Below, piece by piece: positions 15,467 through 23,136 of a stretch of DNA of 30,524 nt. The DNA lies in assembly GCA_964247295.1 (NCBI GenBank), contig CAXTTV010000034.1, positions 1 to 30,524 on the forward strand, written 5' to 3'. Both the position numbers and the translations under genes were made by a program. The DNA comes from CAXTTV01 sp964247295. Lineage in GTDB: Bacteria > Chloroflexota > Ktedonobacteria > Ktedonobacterales > Ktedonobacteraceae. Position 1 is the stretch's first letter; each line of letters starts with the position of its first letter. The notes under the pieces were generated by a model, which saw nothing but the letters and a program-made list of their open reading frames with translations, was not told the DNA's origin and searched no databases.

Positions 15467-15772
15467 ATGAAGGCCATGTATCAGCACGATGACCAACAGC
15501 TACAAGAACTGTATGCGCGTGTACAGGGATATGTACAGGGGGTTGGCTTCCGTCAATTTGTGGTCCATCAGGCGACACGTCTGGGTCTGCGCGGGTACAC
15601 TCGCAACGAGACGAATGGCGATGTAGAGGTAGTAGCCCAGGGGGACCGTTCCGCGCTTGAACGCCTCTGCTCTTTCCTGCGTCAGGGGCCTTCTGCCTCC
15701 GAGGTTTCAGAGGTTCAGATTACCTGGAGAAGCCCTTCCGAACAGTTCCATGGCTTCCATGTTCGTTGGTAG
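15467..15772 (+). CDS. acyP: Acylphosphatase
   Basis: The 101-residue protein has the full acylphosphatase signature GYVQGVGFRQF (about 21-31) with the phosphate-binding loop and catalytic arginine at about R29, and the second block GLRGYTRNETNGDVEVVAQG with the catalytic asparagine (N after YTR). The enzyme hydrolyses acyl phosphates such as 1,3-bisphosphoglycerate and acetyl phosphate in the cytoplasm. The length is typical, with about 12 extra residues before the core. The start is uncertain: the ATG at 15467 has a distant TGAGG, and an ATG three codons later has GAAGG too close. gatC follows after 53 bases on the same strand, so the three genes acyP-gatC-gatA may be one transcript. Confidence 0.93.
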   Translation: MKAMYQHDDQQLQELYARVQGYVQGVGFRQFVVHQATRLGLRGYTRNETNGDVEVVAQGDRSALERLCSFLRQGPSASEVSEVQITWRSPSEQFHGFHVRW

Positions 15773-15825
15773 ACAGTTTCCGCTCTCTACTGCAATATGT
15801 TTTTTATGATAAAAAGAGGTTTTTT

Positions 15826-16116
15826 ATGATCGATCGTGAAACCGTTCAGCACGTCGCCAGACTGGCGCGTATCGGGATTACGGATGAAGAGACAGCGATG
15901 CTTCAACAGCAGCTCTCTGTTATTCTAGAAAATATCTCGATCCTCCAGGAGGCCGATGTCAGCGGAGTCTCACCCACCGCTCATGCTTCACGCCTGAGCG
16001 ATGTGATGCGCGAAGATGTTGCCCGCCCATCTCTTCCTCCTGAGATCCTGCTCGCGAATGCCCCTGCTCAAGAAGATAATTGCTTGCAAGTCCGCGCAGT
16101 GCTGGAGGGAGAATAA
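15826..16116 (+). CDS. gatC: Asp-tRNA(Asn)/Glu-tRNA(Gln) amidotransferase subunit C
   Basis: The 96-residue product begins MIDRETVQHVARLARIGIT, the standard GatC N terminus, and ends with the extended VMREDVARPSLPPEILLANAPAQEDNCLQVRAVLE that wraps around GatA. GatC is the small stabilising subunit of GatCAB, which converts Glu-tRNA(Gln) (and Asp-tRNA(Asn)) to the correct amide. The start at 15826 has AAGAGG at good spacing. The frame is open further upstream but that stretch is not GatC-like. A direct repeat of GTTTTTTATGAT (15799-15810, 15819-15830) creates a seven-codon mini-ORF whose TGA overlaps this ATG. gatA follows six bases after the stop; gatB is not in the window. Confidence 0.95.
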   Translation: MIDRETVQHVARLARIGITDEETAMLQQQLSVILENISILQEADVSGVSPTAHASRLSDVMREDVARPSLPPEILLANAPAQEDNCLQVRAVLEGE

Positions 16117-16122
16117 GTCTCG

Positions 16123-17601
16123 ATGACTGAATTACATAAATTAACGATCTTGGAGGCCGGCGAACTGCTCCGTCAGAAAAAGCTTTCTTCGGTTGAACTT
16201 ACAAAAGCCCATCTTGATCGTATCCGGGCGATCGATCCTCAGGTGAAGGCCTTTACTTTGGTAACTGAGGATCTGGCCCTGAAGCAGGCCAAGGCCGCTG
16301 ACCGCCGCTTCGCCGCCGATGAAAAGGTGGGGCCGCTTACCGGTATTCCGATCGCGATTAAAGATGCGATCTGTACTCAAGATGTTACGACAACCGCCGG
16401 ATCACGCATGCTGGCACATTTCAAGCCCCCCTTCAATGCGACAATGATCAATAAATTGGAGGAGCAAGGCTTTGTGATGGTGGGTAAGGCAAATATGGAT
16501 GAGTTTGCGATGGGCTCCTCCACCGAGCATTCGGCCTTTTTCCCAACTCATAACCCCTGGGATCTGGAACGCGCACCCGGTGGAAGCAGCGGTGGCTCCG
16601 CTGCGGCGGTGGCGGCGGGCATGGCAATGGGAGCTTATGGGAGCGATACTGGTGGCTCGATCCGTCAACCCGCAGCCCTCTGTAATGTGCAGGGCCTGAA
16701 ACCAACCTATGGCCGCGTCTCACGCTTCGGACTGATCGCATTCGCTTCGTCGCTGGATCAGATCGGGCCTTTTGCTCGCAGTACCCGTGATACGGCACTA
16801 ATGCTCCAGGCTGTAGCCGGAAATGATTCCCGCGACGCAACCAGCTCTTCCAATCCAGTTCCCAATTATCTGGAAGCCCTGGGAAAATCAATTAAAGGTA
16901 TGCGCATCGGTGTGCCGGTGGAATACTGGGTAGATGGTATGCAACCAGAGATCGTTGAGATCACCAAAAAGAATATCGAAACCCTCAGGGATCTCGGCGC
17001 GATTGTTGAGGAGGTCTCTCTACCACATACGCGCTACGGAGTTTCGGCCTACTATATTATTGCTCCCGCAGAGGCCAGCGCCAATCTCTCACGCTACGAT
17101 GGTGTGAAATATGGCTACTCCTACCGGGAGACCGACGATATGTGGGAGGCTTTAGAGAAAACGCGTGAATATGGCTTCGGCCCTGAGGTCAAACGTCGAA
17201 TTATGCTTGGAACCTACGCGCTCTCCTCTGGCTATTATGATGCCTATTATAAACAGGCTCAAAAGGTGCGCGCGTTAATCTCGCAGGACTTTGAGAAGGC
17301 TTTTGAGAAATTTGATGTACTGGTCAGCCCTGCGTCGCCGACCATCGCATTTAAGCTCGGTGAGATCTCCGATCCCTATCAGATGTATCTTCAAGATGTC
17401 TTTACGATTCCCGCGAATCTGGCCGGCATCTGTGGGATCTCGGTTCCCGGTGGCTTTAGTCAGAGCCTCCCCGTCGGACTCCAATTCCTGGGTAAGGCTT
17501 TCGACGAACTAAGCATTCTGCGTGCCGCCGATGCCTTCGAGGGGGTAACCGATTTTCATAATCAGTGGCCTGTAACAAACAAGAAGGCAGCAATCCAGTA
17601 A
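16123..17601 (+). CDS. gatA: Asp-tRNA(Asn)/Glu-tRNA(Gln) amidotransferase subunit A
   Basis: The 492-residue glutaminase subunit of GatCAB releases ammonia from glutamine and channels it to GatB. The amidase signature is complete: catalytic K80 in IPIAIKDAI, the cis-Ser S155 in PGGSSGGSAAAVAAG, and the nucleophile S179 in GSDTGGSIRQPAA, with LKPTYGRVSRFGLIAFASSLDQIGP after it. Length and spacing agree with bona fide GatA rather than other amidases. The ATG at 16123 lies six bases after the gatC stop, with GGAGGGAG in the end of gatC as ribosome site. A complex hairpin region with a T run follows (17603-17730). Confidence 0.97.
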   Translation: MTELHKLTILEAGELLRQKKLSSVELTKAHLDRIRAIDPQVKAFTLVTEDLALKQAKAADRRFAADEKVGPLTGIPIAIKDAICTQDVTTTAGSRMLAHFKPPFNATMINKLEEQGFVMVGKANMDEFAMGSSTEHSAFFPTHNPWDLERAPGGSSGGSAAAVAAGMAMGAYGSDTGGSIRQPAALCNVQGLKPTYGRVSRFGLIAFASSLDQIGPFARSTRDTALMLQAVAGNDSRDATSSSNPVPNYLEALGKSIKGMRIGVPVEYWVDGMQPEIVEITKKNIETLRDLGAIVEEVSLPHTRYGVSAYYIIAPAEASANLSRYDGVKYGYSYRETDDMWEALEKTREYGFGPEVKRRIMLGTYALSSGYYDAYYKQAQKVRALISQDFEKAFEKFDVLVSPASPTIAFKLGEISDPYQMYLQDVFTIPANLAGICGISVPGGFSQSLPVGLQFLGKAFDELSILRAADAFEGVTDFHNQWPVTNKKAAIQ

Positions 17602-17602
17602 A

Positions 17603-17730
17603 AGCTTTGTACAATAGCCATTTCTGGCTTTAGAAAGCGGTTTTTGCGACCATCTGCCTCCTCTTTACGATAGTATGTACAAAGCTATAAAAATAGCTTT
17701 ACGTTATTCATCAGAGGAGGCGCTTTTTTA
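17603..17730 (+). terminator. Compound terminator or attenuator after gatA
   Basis: Three perfect stems can form. A: AGCTTTGTACA (17603-17613) with TGTACAAAGCT (17676-17686). B: AAAGCTAT (17681-17688) with ATAGCTTT (17693-17700). C: GCCTCCTCT (17656-17664) with AGAGGAGGC (17713-17721), followed by GCTTTTTT. Stem C encloses B and ends in a U run like an intrinsic terminator. Stem A shares bases with B and crosses C, so it would exclude or knot with it. This is the layout of a switchable terminator, though it may only be the end of the gatCA message. Confidence 0.65.
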
Positions 17731-17828
17731 GAAGCCTCTCCAGAATCTGTTCTACTGTCTTATTTTCAAAAGGCTTTTACGTCTGGAGGGTCTGACGACC
17801 TTTAGCGAAAAGGTTATCAGTTAGTGAT

Positions 17829-18908
17829 ATGCAACGTATATATACGACTCGTTTTCTAATCGGTCTGGTGTTGCTGATAACAGTGGTTGGAGCCCTGGTT
17901 TCTGAGGGAGCAGCACTTGGCATCCACTACGCGCTGGGGGATGCTCTCGATAACTCAAACAGCCCCTTTGTTACAGTGCCCAATCCAACACCTATTCCCT
18001 TGCCTAAACCCAAACTGGTACTCACAGTGAGTAGCATACCACCAGAACTGGCGGCAAAGGCGGCCCTGCTTTATGATGTCGATAGCGGCCAGACCCTGGT
18101 CGATATTAATGGAGAGAGGTCGTTGCCAATGGCAAGTACGACCAAGATTATGACGGCTCTGGTGGCCCTGAGAATTTCAACCCCCGATCAAGTCTTGACG
18201 GTACCTCAAGAGGCAGTCACGGCTGTACTACAGAATAATGGGAGCAATGCAGGTCTGGCTACGGGCGAAAAATTGACGGTTCGCGATCTCATCTACGGTT
18301 TGATGTTGCCTTCAGGTAACGATGCGGCAATTACTCTGGCGGATGGCCTGGCGGGTAGTCAGGAAAATTTTGTGAATACGATGAATCTCTATGCCCACCG
18401 CCTTCACCTCTTCCAGACAAATTTTACTAACCCTGACGGCTTCGATGATAACAACCACTATACCAGTGCATTTGATTTGGTCAAGATGACGCGCTACGCT
18501 ATGACTATCCCTACGTTTAACGATGTCGTTAAGACCAGTGATTACCAACTGGCGGCTACCCTGGATCATCACGAACACAAATGGACCACAACAAACTTTC
18601 TCCTGGATGGTCAGCAGGGGTTGAAAACCTATGATGGCCTGACTGGTGTAAAGACGGGAACAACACCTGATGCTGGAAGCTGTCTGGTATTCTCCGCCAC
18701 CCATACCGGCCATCATCTTATCGGGGCGATACTGCATAGCAATGGCTCCGACGATGAGATTACTCGCTTTAAAGACACAACAAAGCTTCTAGATTGGGGG
18801 TTTAATCTGCCGATGCAGGTGCCTAAAGCTGGTCCTTACGGCTATGCACCTCAGGTCCAGTCCTCTCCTTATCCAGAAAATCCGTATACGCTTTTACAGA
18901 GCCGGTAG
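17829..18908 (+). CDS. D-alanyl-D-alanine carboxypeptidase (peptidase S11)
   Basis: The 359-residue protein has a membrane-spanning signal segment (about 9-30), a Pro/Lys-rich linker (51-62) and one S11 penicillin-binding domain. The three active-site motifs are present: S103-T-T-K106, S162-G-N, and K275-T-G. Such enzymes trim the terminal D-Ala from peptidoglycan stem peptides on the outer face of the membrane. The C-terminal beta domain of PBP5 is absent or very short; the protein ends in a Pro/Tyr-rich tail soon after the catalytic domain. The ATG at 17829 has only a distant AAAAGG, so its translation may be weak. It is preceded by the structured region after gatA. In the 139 bases that follow I see no gene. 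Confidence 0.92.
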   Translation: MQRIYTTRFLIGLVLLITVVGALVSEGAALGIHYALGDALDNSNSPFVTVPNPTPIPLPKPKLVLTVSSIPPELAAKAALLYDVDSGQTLVDINGERSLPMASTTKIMTALVALRISTPDQVLTVPQEAVTAVLQNNGSNAGLATGEKLTVRDLIYGLMLPSGNDAAITLADGLAGSQENFVNTMNLYAHRLHLFQTNFTNPDGFDDNNHYTSAFDLVKMTRYAMTIPTFNDVVKTSDYQLAATLDHHEHKWTTTNFLLDGQQGLKTYDGLTGVKTGTTPDAGSCLVFSATHTGHHLIGAILHSNGSDDEITRFKDTTKLLDWGFNLPMQVPKAGPYGYAPQVQSSPYPENPYTLLQSR

Positions 18909-19047
18909 TTTGAAAGCATCATCATCAAATAGGCGAACATTTCTGTTGTTCGGGTTCGTGTTTAGCTGGTACTAGCAAGAGAAACACAAACATGGTAGAA
19001 TAATCTCACTTATCTAAGCCTCGAATCTTTTTGTAAGTGGGAACAAC

Positions 19048-20316
19048 ATGCGCTACGCCATATTTAGCGATATTCATGCCAATCTGGAAGCCTTACAAGC
19101 TGTCCTTGCGAAGATCGATGCGATCTCTGAGCAGCAACCTATCGATGAGATCTGGTTCCTTGGAGATCTCGTAGGCTATGGTCCCAACCCCAATGAATGT
19201 ATTACGCTACTTCGTGGGCGCACCAATGTCATCATCGCGGGTAACCACGACTGGGCAGCCGTGGGCAATATCGATCTTGAGGATTTTAGTTCCGCCGCGC
19301 GTATCTCTGCTGAATGGACCGCTGAACAATTGACAGAGGAGCATAAAAAGTTTCTCGCAGAACTTCCTGAGCGCATCGAGATTGAAGATGTGACTCTGGT
19401 CCATGGCAGTCCTTTTGGTCCACTCTGGGAGTATTTAACAACAGAGATGCTGGCTGAACGTAGCTTCCAGGAGTTTATTAGCCGCTACTGCTTTGTTGGA
19501 CATACTCATGTGCCGGTGATTTTCCAGCAGCCCGATACCATCGCGGAGGAAGATACTCATCCCCTGTCCGATGATGATGAGCTGGTTAGCAAGGACACAG
19601 AGCCTGACTACGGTTACGATGATGAGGATACGGTCAAGATGGTGGCAATCACTCCGATGATTGTAAATACGCAGATTGCTGAGAGCGCTGAGAGTGCTTA
19701 TGCCGATCCTGCTACCGGTGCTCCAATCTCCGAGGAGAATGCGAATAAGCTCCTTCAAGCTCGGGAGGAGCAGACTGAGGTTCCATCTTTGACACCAGAT
19801 ACGGAAGTTAAAGATGGGGTATCAAACGCTTCGGATGCCGGAGCGTTTGTCTCTCATGAAACTCCGGAGGCCCAGACTGTAGACGCGAACGCAAACATAA
19901 AGAAAGATCCCGTACTCACTAGCGAGGCTGCGCAGACTGAAAATGATGTCGAAGAAGTTCTAGTCGAAACCACTCCTGAGTCGCAGATCCAGAATGCGGA
20001 GGAGCGTCTCAATAGCGAGATCGAGGAACTCTTGGAACTCCTGGGGCTAAGTGAAAGCATGGTTCAAGTGACGAATGAAATGTTTTCTCCCCCCGAAGGG
20101 AAGTGGGAGCTTCCAAGAGGCTACAGGGCAATTATTAATCCCGGCGGCGTTGGTCAACCGCGCGATGGCGACCCCCGCGCGGCCTTTATGATCTATGATA
20201 CCGAAAAGGGGTTCGAGTTCTATCGGGTAACGTACGAGCTTGAGAAAACACAGGAAAAAATTGTGAAGGCTGGCCTACCACCCTATCTGGCGGTGCGCCT
20301 GTCATATGGACGCTAA
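19048..20316 (+). CDS. Calcineurin-like phosphoesterase with large acidic insert
   Basis: The first 156 residues form a complete metallophosphoesterase core: DIHANLEAL (D8, H10), GDLVGYGPNP, GNHDWAAVG, HGSPFGPLWEY and GHTHVP (151-156). The last 70 residues (from about 351) return to the family pattern, with INPGGVGQPRDGDPRAAFMIYD. Between them lies an insert of roughly 190 residues that is rich in Asp, Glu, Ser and Thr and looks disordered; ordinary relatives are about 240 residues long. Family members are mostly metal-dependent phosphodiesterases or phosphatases; the substrate here is unknown. The insert keeps the reading frame, so it is not a decayed gene. The ATG at 19048 follows AAGTGGGA. 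pth lies eight bases downstream, so the two are probably one operon. Confidence 0.88.
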   Translation: MRYAIFSDIHANLEALQAVLAKIDAISEQQPIDEIWFLGDLVGYGPNPNECITLLRGRTNVIIAGNHDWAAVGNIDLEDFSSAARISAEWTAEQLTEEHKKFLAELPERIEIEDVTLVHGSPFGPLWEYLTTEMLAERSFQEFISRYCFVGHTHVPVIFQQPDTIAEEDTHPLSDDDELVSKDTEPDYGYDDEDTVKMVAITPMIVNTQIAESAESAYADPATGAPISEENANKLLQAREEQTEVPSLTPDTEVKDGVSNASDAGAFVSHETPEAQTVDANANIKKDPVLTSEAAQTENDVEEVLVETTPESQIQNAEERLNSEIEELLELLGLSESMVQVTNEMFSPPEGKWELPRGYRAIINPGGVGQPRDGDPRAAFMIYDTEKGFEFYRVTYELEKTQEKIVKAGLPPYLAVRLSYGR

Positions 20317-20324
20317 AAAATTTT

Positions 20325-21020
20325 ATGAAACTTATCATCGGCCTGGGAAATCCAGGCTCTCAATATGACAAAACCCGCCATAATGTGGGCTTTCATGTCC
20401 TGGATAAATTAGCGACAAAGCTAGGCCTCTCCTGGTCGGAGCGTCGCAGCCGGGCCCTGCTCGCCAATGGAAATATTGGCTCAGAAAAAGTGCTACTGGT
20501 CAAACCTCAGACGTTTATGAACCTGAGCGGTGAATCCGTAGGCGAACTGGTGCGCTGGCATAAGCTTCAACCTGAGGATCTACTGGTAATTTGCGATGAT
20601 CTGGATCTGCCTGTCGGTCGCGTCCGTCTGCGCACAAAAGGCAGTGCCGGCGGTCAAAAGGGTCTGGATAATATTATTCATCACCTCCATACAGACCTAA
20701 TACCGCGCCTGCGTGTCGGAATTGGCCGTCCAACTCATGCGAAGATGGATACCGTGAAGTATGTGCTCGGCATACCTACCGGGGACGAAGCCATCCTGCT
20801 GGATACCGGGGAGGATCGCGCGGTCGAGGCAATCCCGTTGATTGTCACACAGGGGCTGGCGACGACAATGAACCTGGTGAATGCCGATCCCGAGGCTCAA
20901 CAAAAGGCGGAAGAACGACGCAAACAACAGGCTGAGCGTCGAGAACAGGCCCGTCTAAAACGCGAGGCCGCACGCCCGGAACACATGGCCTCGTTAGAAG
21001 AACCTAAGCGCCCCATCTAA
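20325..21020 (+). CDS. pth: Peptidyl-tRNA hydrolase
   Basis: Pth frees tRNA from peptidyl-tRNA dropped by ribosomes. The 231-residue product has all catalytic residues of the bacterial enzyme: N9 in GLGNPG, H19 in TRHNVGF, N66 in TFMNLSG and D91 in ICDDLDLP. The usual protein ends near residue 190; this one continues with about 40 residues dominated by Arg, Lys, Glu, Gln and Ala (EERRKQQAERREQARLKREA), a likely long charged helix that could contact RNA or the ribosome. No clear ribosome site precedes the ATG (AAAAAATTTT), which together with the 8-base gap suggests translation coupled to the phosphoesterase gene. A strong terminator follows. Confidence 0.96.
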   Translation: MKLIIGLGNPGSQYDKTRHNVGFHVLDKLATKLGLSWSERRSRALLANGNIGSEKVLLVKPQTFMNLSGESVGELVRWHKLQPEDLLVICDDLDLPVGRVRLRTKGSAGGQKGLDNIIHHLHTDLIPRLRVGIGRPTHAKMDTVKYVLGIPTGDEAILLDTGEDRAVEAIPLIVTQGLATTMNLVNADPEAQQKAEERRKQQAERREQARLKREAARPEHMASLEEPKRPI

Positions 21021-21027
21021 TTAAACC

Positions 21028-21064
21028 AAAAGCCCTTCCTAATATTGGCTATGGAAGGGCTTTT
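21028..21064. terminator. Rho-independent terminator, probably bidirectional
   Basis: AAAAGCCCTTCC (21028-21039) and GGAAGGGCTTTT (21053-21064) form a perfect 12-bp stem with a 13-base loop. It has T-rich flanks in both directions and sits between the converging pth and SdpI-like genes. Confidence 0.9.
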
Positions 21065-21088
21065 ATTTGAAGATCAGGCACGATCAGA

Positions 21089-21811
21089 TTAAGGACGATC
21101 GAGATTCACTGGTTGTTGCGCTACCTGTCTGAAAACCAGGTAGGAGTATAGAAACAGAACAGCAACCATTCCCAATGAACAGATTAGGATAATCATCAAA
21201 CGTACCATTGGGATCGGCACCAACCCACTCAGCACAATAATAAACCCACTTAATGTAAACAGTTGCGCCCCTAAACGATGGGTCCTTTCCCAGGTAGTAT
21301 CACTTATTAGCGTCCATGGTGTCCGAATGCCAGCCCAGAAATTGCGGCGCAGCTTGGTCATATAATTGCCAATAAGCATGAAGAGCAATCCAACACCTAC
21401 GGATATAACAAGTGAAACATCAACAGGATAATGTAAGGCAACGGCAATAGTCAGGATCTGGATATCTAGCATCAATAAAAGAACACCAGCTAATACAATA
21501 CTGTTAAATTTCTGGATCGGTGTTATATCGTCCGTTAACAATGGCCTCCAGCGCGCAACTGTCCGAAGGAAAAAAAACACTATTATGCTAATGAGAGGTT
21601 GATAGGTGATCCCTGCCCATTTCGGCATATACTCATTCACCTGACCATTCATATTCCAATGTGAGGGAACCTGATCTGGCAGAAAAGGATAACTGGCGAG
21701 CGCGATACCAATCTGCACACCAATAATGATTAAAGCAAAGTAAAGGGGCCAGCGGCCCGTTGATCTTCCGGGCATACCGCTGGTAGGATCATATCCTTCG
21801 GGACCGTTCAT
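21089..21811 (-). CDS. SdpI-family immunity-like membrane protein (DUF1648)
   Basis: The 240-residue protein has about six membrane helices. The first extracytoplasmic loop, FLPDQVPSHWNMNGQVNEYMPK, is a clear DUF1648 block, and the block GNYMTKLRRNFWAGIRTPWTLISDTTWERTHRLG (about 150-184) is the SdpI signature. In Bacillus subtilis SdpI protects cells from the SdpC cannibalism toxin and also sequesters the SdpR repressor at the membrane. Here the gene overlaps the 3' end of an SdpR-like repressor gene by 23 bases, the same gene partnership as in Bacillus. No SdpC-like toxin gene is adjacent. Many bacteria carry orphan SdpI homologues, so the immunity role is inferred. Confidence 0.88.
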   Translation of the reverse strand: MNGPEGYDPTSGMPGRSTGRWPLYFALIIIGVQIGIALASYPFLPDQVPSHWNMNGQVNEYMPKWAGITYQPLISIIVFFFLRTVARWRPLLTDDITPIQKFNSIVLAGVLLLMLDIQILTIAVALHYPVDVSLVISVGVGLLFMLIGNYMTKLRRNFWAGIRTPWTLISDTTWERTHRLGAQLFTLSGFIIVLSGLVPIPMVRLMIILICSLGMVAVLFLYSYLVFRQVAQQPVNLDRP

Positions 21812-22157
21812 ACTCTTCCTCCGTGATAGAACTATCTTCGGATGCTGTATATTTCACACTCTCTTCTGAAGTTGCTTCGCTAGATTGTTCTTCTTCGGGA
21901 CCACCAAACCAGCTTAAAATCTCTGTCAAAAGATCCTCGAATACCGTGGCATTTAGCGAGTAAACCTGATACTGTCCCCGACGCTCGACCCGAACCAGAT
22001 CGGCCAGCTTCAAGACGGTCAGGTGATGTGAAAGCGCCGTCCGCCCGATCCCCACATAATCTGCCAACTCTCCGGCTGTGCGCTCTCCCCTACGCAGGTA
22101 CTTGAGGAGCAGCCTGCGAGTAGGGTCGGAAATCGCTTTAAACGCTTCTTGCATAAG
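21789..22157 (-). CDS. ArsR-family repressor, SdpR-like
   Basis: The 122-residue protein begins MQEAFKAISDPTRRLLLKYLRRGERTAGEL, the SdpR/ArsR N terminus, followed by the winged helix-turn-helix (GIGRTALSHHLTVLKLADLVRVERRGQYQVYSL). No cysteine metal site of the ArsR/SmtB type is seen in the DNA-binding helix, so metal sensing is unlikely; a membrane-sequestration mode as in SdpR fits better. The C terminus carries an acidic Ser/Glu-rich tail of about 40 residues. I choose the ATG at 22157 because GGAG lies eight bases upstream and because the family starts there. In-frame GTG and ATG codons at 22175 and 22172 are alternatives. It overlaps the CPBP gene by 20 bases upstream and the SdpI-like gene by 23 bases downstream. 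Confidence 0.9.
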   Translation of the reverse strand, partial: LMQEAFKAISDPTRRLLLKYLRRGERTAGELADYVGIGRTALSHHLTVLKLADLVRVERRGQYQVYSLNATVFEDLLTEILSWFGGPEEEQSSEATSEESVKYTASEDSSITEEEYERSRRI

Positions 22158-23103
22158 CGGTCTCCAGTTCATCACTCGGGTTCAGGCGTCTGGTAATCGC
22201 CAGCCAGATACCTACCACCAACCATGGAAGGCTTGCCATCAGCCCCACTGTTGGAGAAAGCAAGGAGTCACCGACAGAAAGAAACACAATTCCAAAACCA
22301 GCCTGGGCATTTATGGCCGCGTGTGCCAGTGCGCCAGGCCAGATACTACCCGATCTAATCCTCAACCAGGCCAGGAATGCACCGACCGCGATACAAAACA
22401 CCATCATCATTAGAATACCCAACCAGGGATGCCCTGGAAAATTGTAGCCGTCCAATGCGATAAGCGGCGCGTGCCAAAGACCCCAGATTATGCCTGTGAT
22501 CACCACTGCCTGCCAGCCTCCTAATGGCAATAATTTGGGCAACAAATAGCCGCGCCAGCCAAACTCTTCACCAAACGTGAAGATCATATTGATCGGCAAA
22601 ATCAACGTAAACGCCAGAAAACCTGAGGCGAAAACGCTGGCCTCCGCTAGTTGATCAGGATTTCCCGGCACATTCTGTCCCTGCTTCACAAGCGTGGCCG
22701 CGATTGCCTGCCCACTTTTATGCAAATTTTCGGCGTAGGCCCAGTGCTGGATTTGCAGTGCCAATGTCAGCCCGATCGCGATCGCGATCATTACCGGAAC
22801 AATCAGATAAGCAGCCAGATAATACCGCCCAGTTTTCCCTTTGATCCATGGCCGAAATCCAGCATCCTTAAAGCCTTCGTGACGCAAGGGTCCACGCACT
22901 AAAAATGCTGCCAGGGCCGGCCCAAACATTCCAATTGCGGCCCGAATAGTTATAGCAACACCCAGAGCTTTCAGACCAATAAAACAGAGCCAGCTTATTC
23001 CAAATGCCAGCAGTAAAAACAGGCCAATTCCTTGCCAGTCTATAGCTTTCGCCTCTGAACGCTTTTCATCGCTCGACAGAACATTGGTGCTTTCTATATT
23101 GAT
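22138..23103 (-). CDS. CPBP family intramembrane metalloprotease
   Basis: A multi-helix membrane protein with the three CPBP/Abi motifs: EEFGWRG (E-E-x3-R), GLWHAPLIALDGYNFPGH (H-x3) and LAHAAINAQ (H-x3-N). Relatives process prenylated proteins or give self-immunity to peptide bacteriocins. The first ATG in frame is at 22929, but upstream codons continue a normal CPBP N terminus: an acidic tail, then DWQGIGLFLLLAFGISWLCFIGL, a missing first helix. The frame is open back to a stop at 23141-23143 and contains no ATG, GTG or TTG before that helix. A strong AAGGAGAG stands eight bases before an ATC codon (23103-23101), so I extend the gene to there; start by ATC or a sequence error must be tested. 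It is the first gene of an operon with SdpR-like and SdpI-like genes. Confidence 0.8.
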   Translation of the reverse strand: MNIESTNVLSSDEKRSEAKAIDWQGIGLFLLLAFGISWLCFIGLKALGVAITIRAAIGMFGPALAAFLVRGPLRHEGFKDAGFRPWIKGKTGRYYLAAYLIVPVMIAIAIGLTLALQIQHWAYAENLHKSGQAIAATLVKQGQNVPGNPDQLAEASVFASGFLAFTLILPINMIFTFGEEFGWRGYLLPKLLPLGGWQAVVITGIIWGLWHAPLIALDGYNFPGHPWLGILMMMVFCIAVGAFLAWLRIRSGSIWPGALAHAAINAQAGFGIVFLSVGDSLLSPTVGLMASLPWLVVGIWLAITRRLNPSDELETAYARSV

Positions 23104-23136
23104 AAAAAACTCTCCTTGCTTTGCAACCAGATGGTC

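Noticed and set aside
15806..15829. Seven-codon mini-ORF whose stop overlaps the gatC start
   Set aside because: It arises from a 12-base direct repeat of T-rich sequence and has no ribosome site of its own. Regulation by it is possible but there is nothing further to support it.
18925..18960. Terminator-like CGAAC/GTTCG pairing after the carboxypeptidase gene
   Set aside because: The stem is only five pairs and has no T run, too weak to call.
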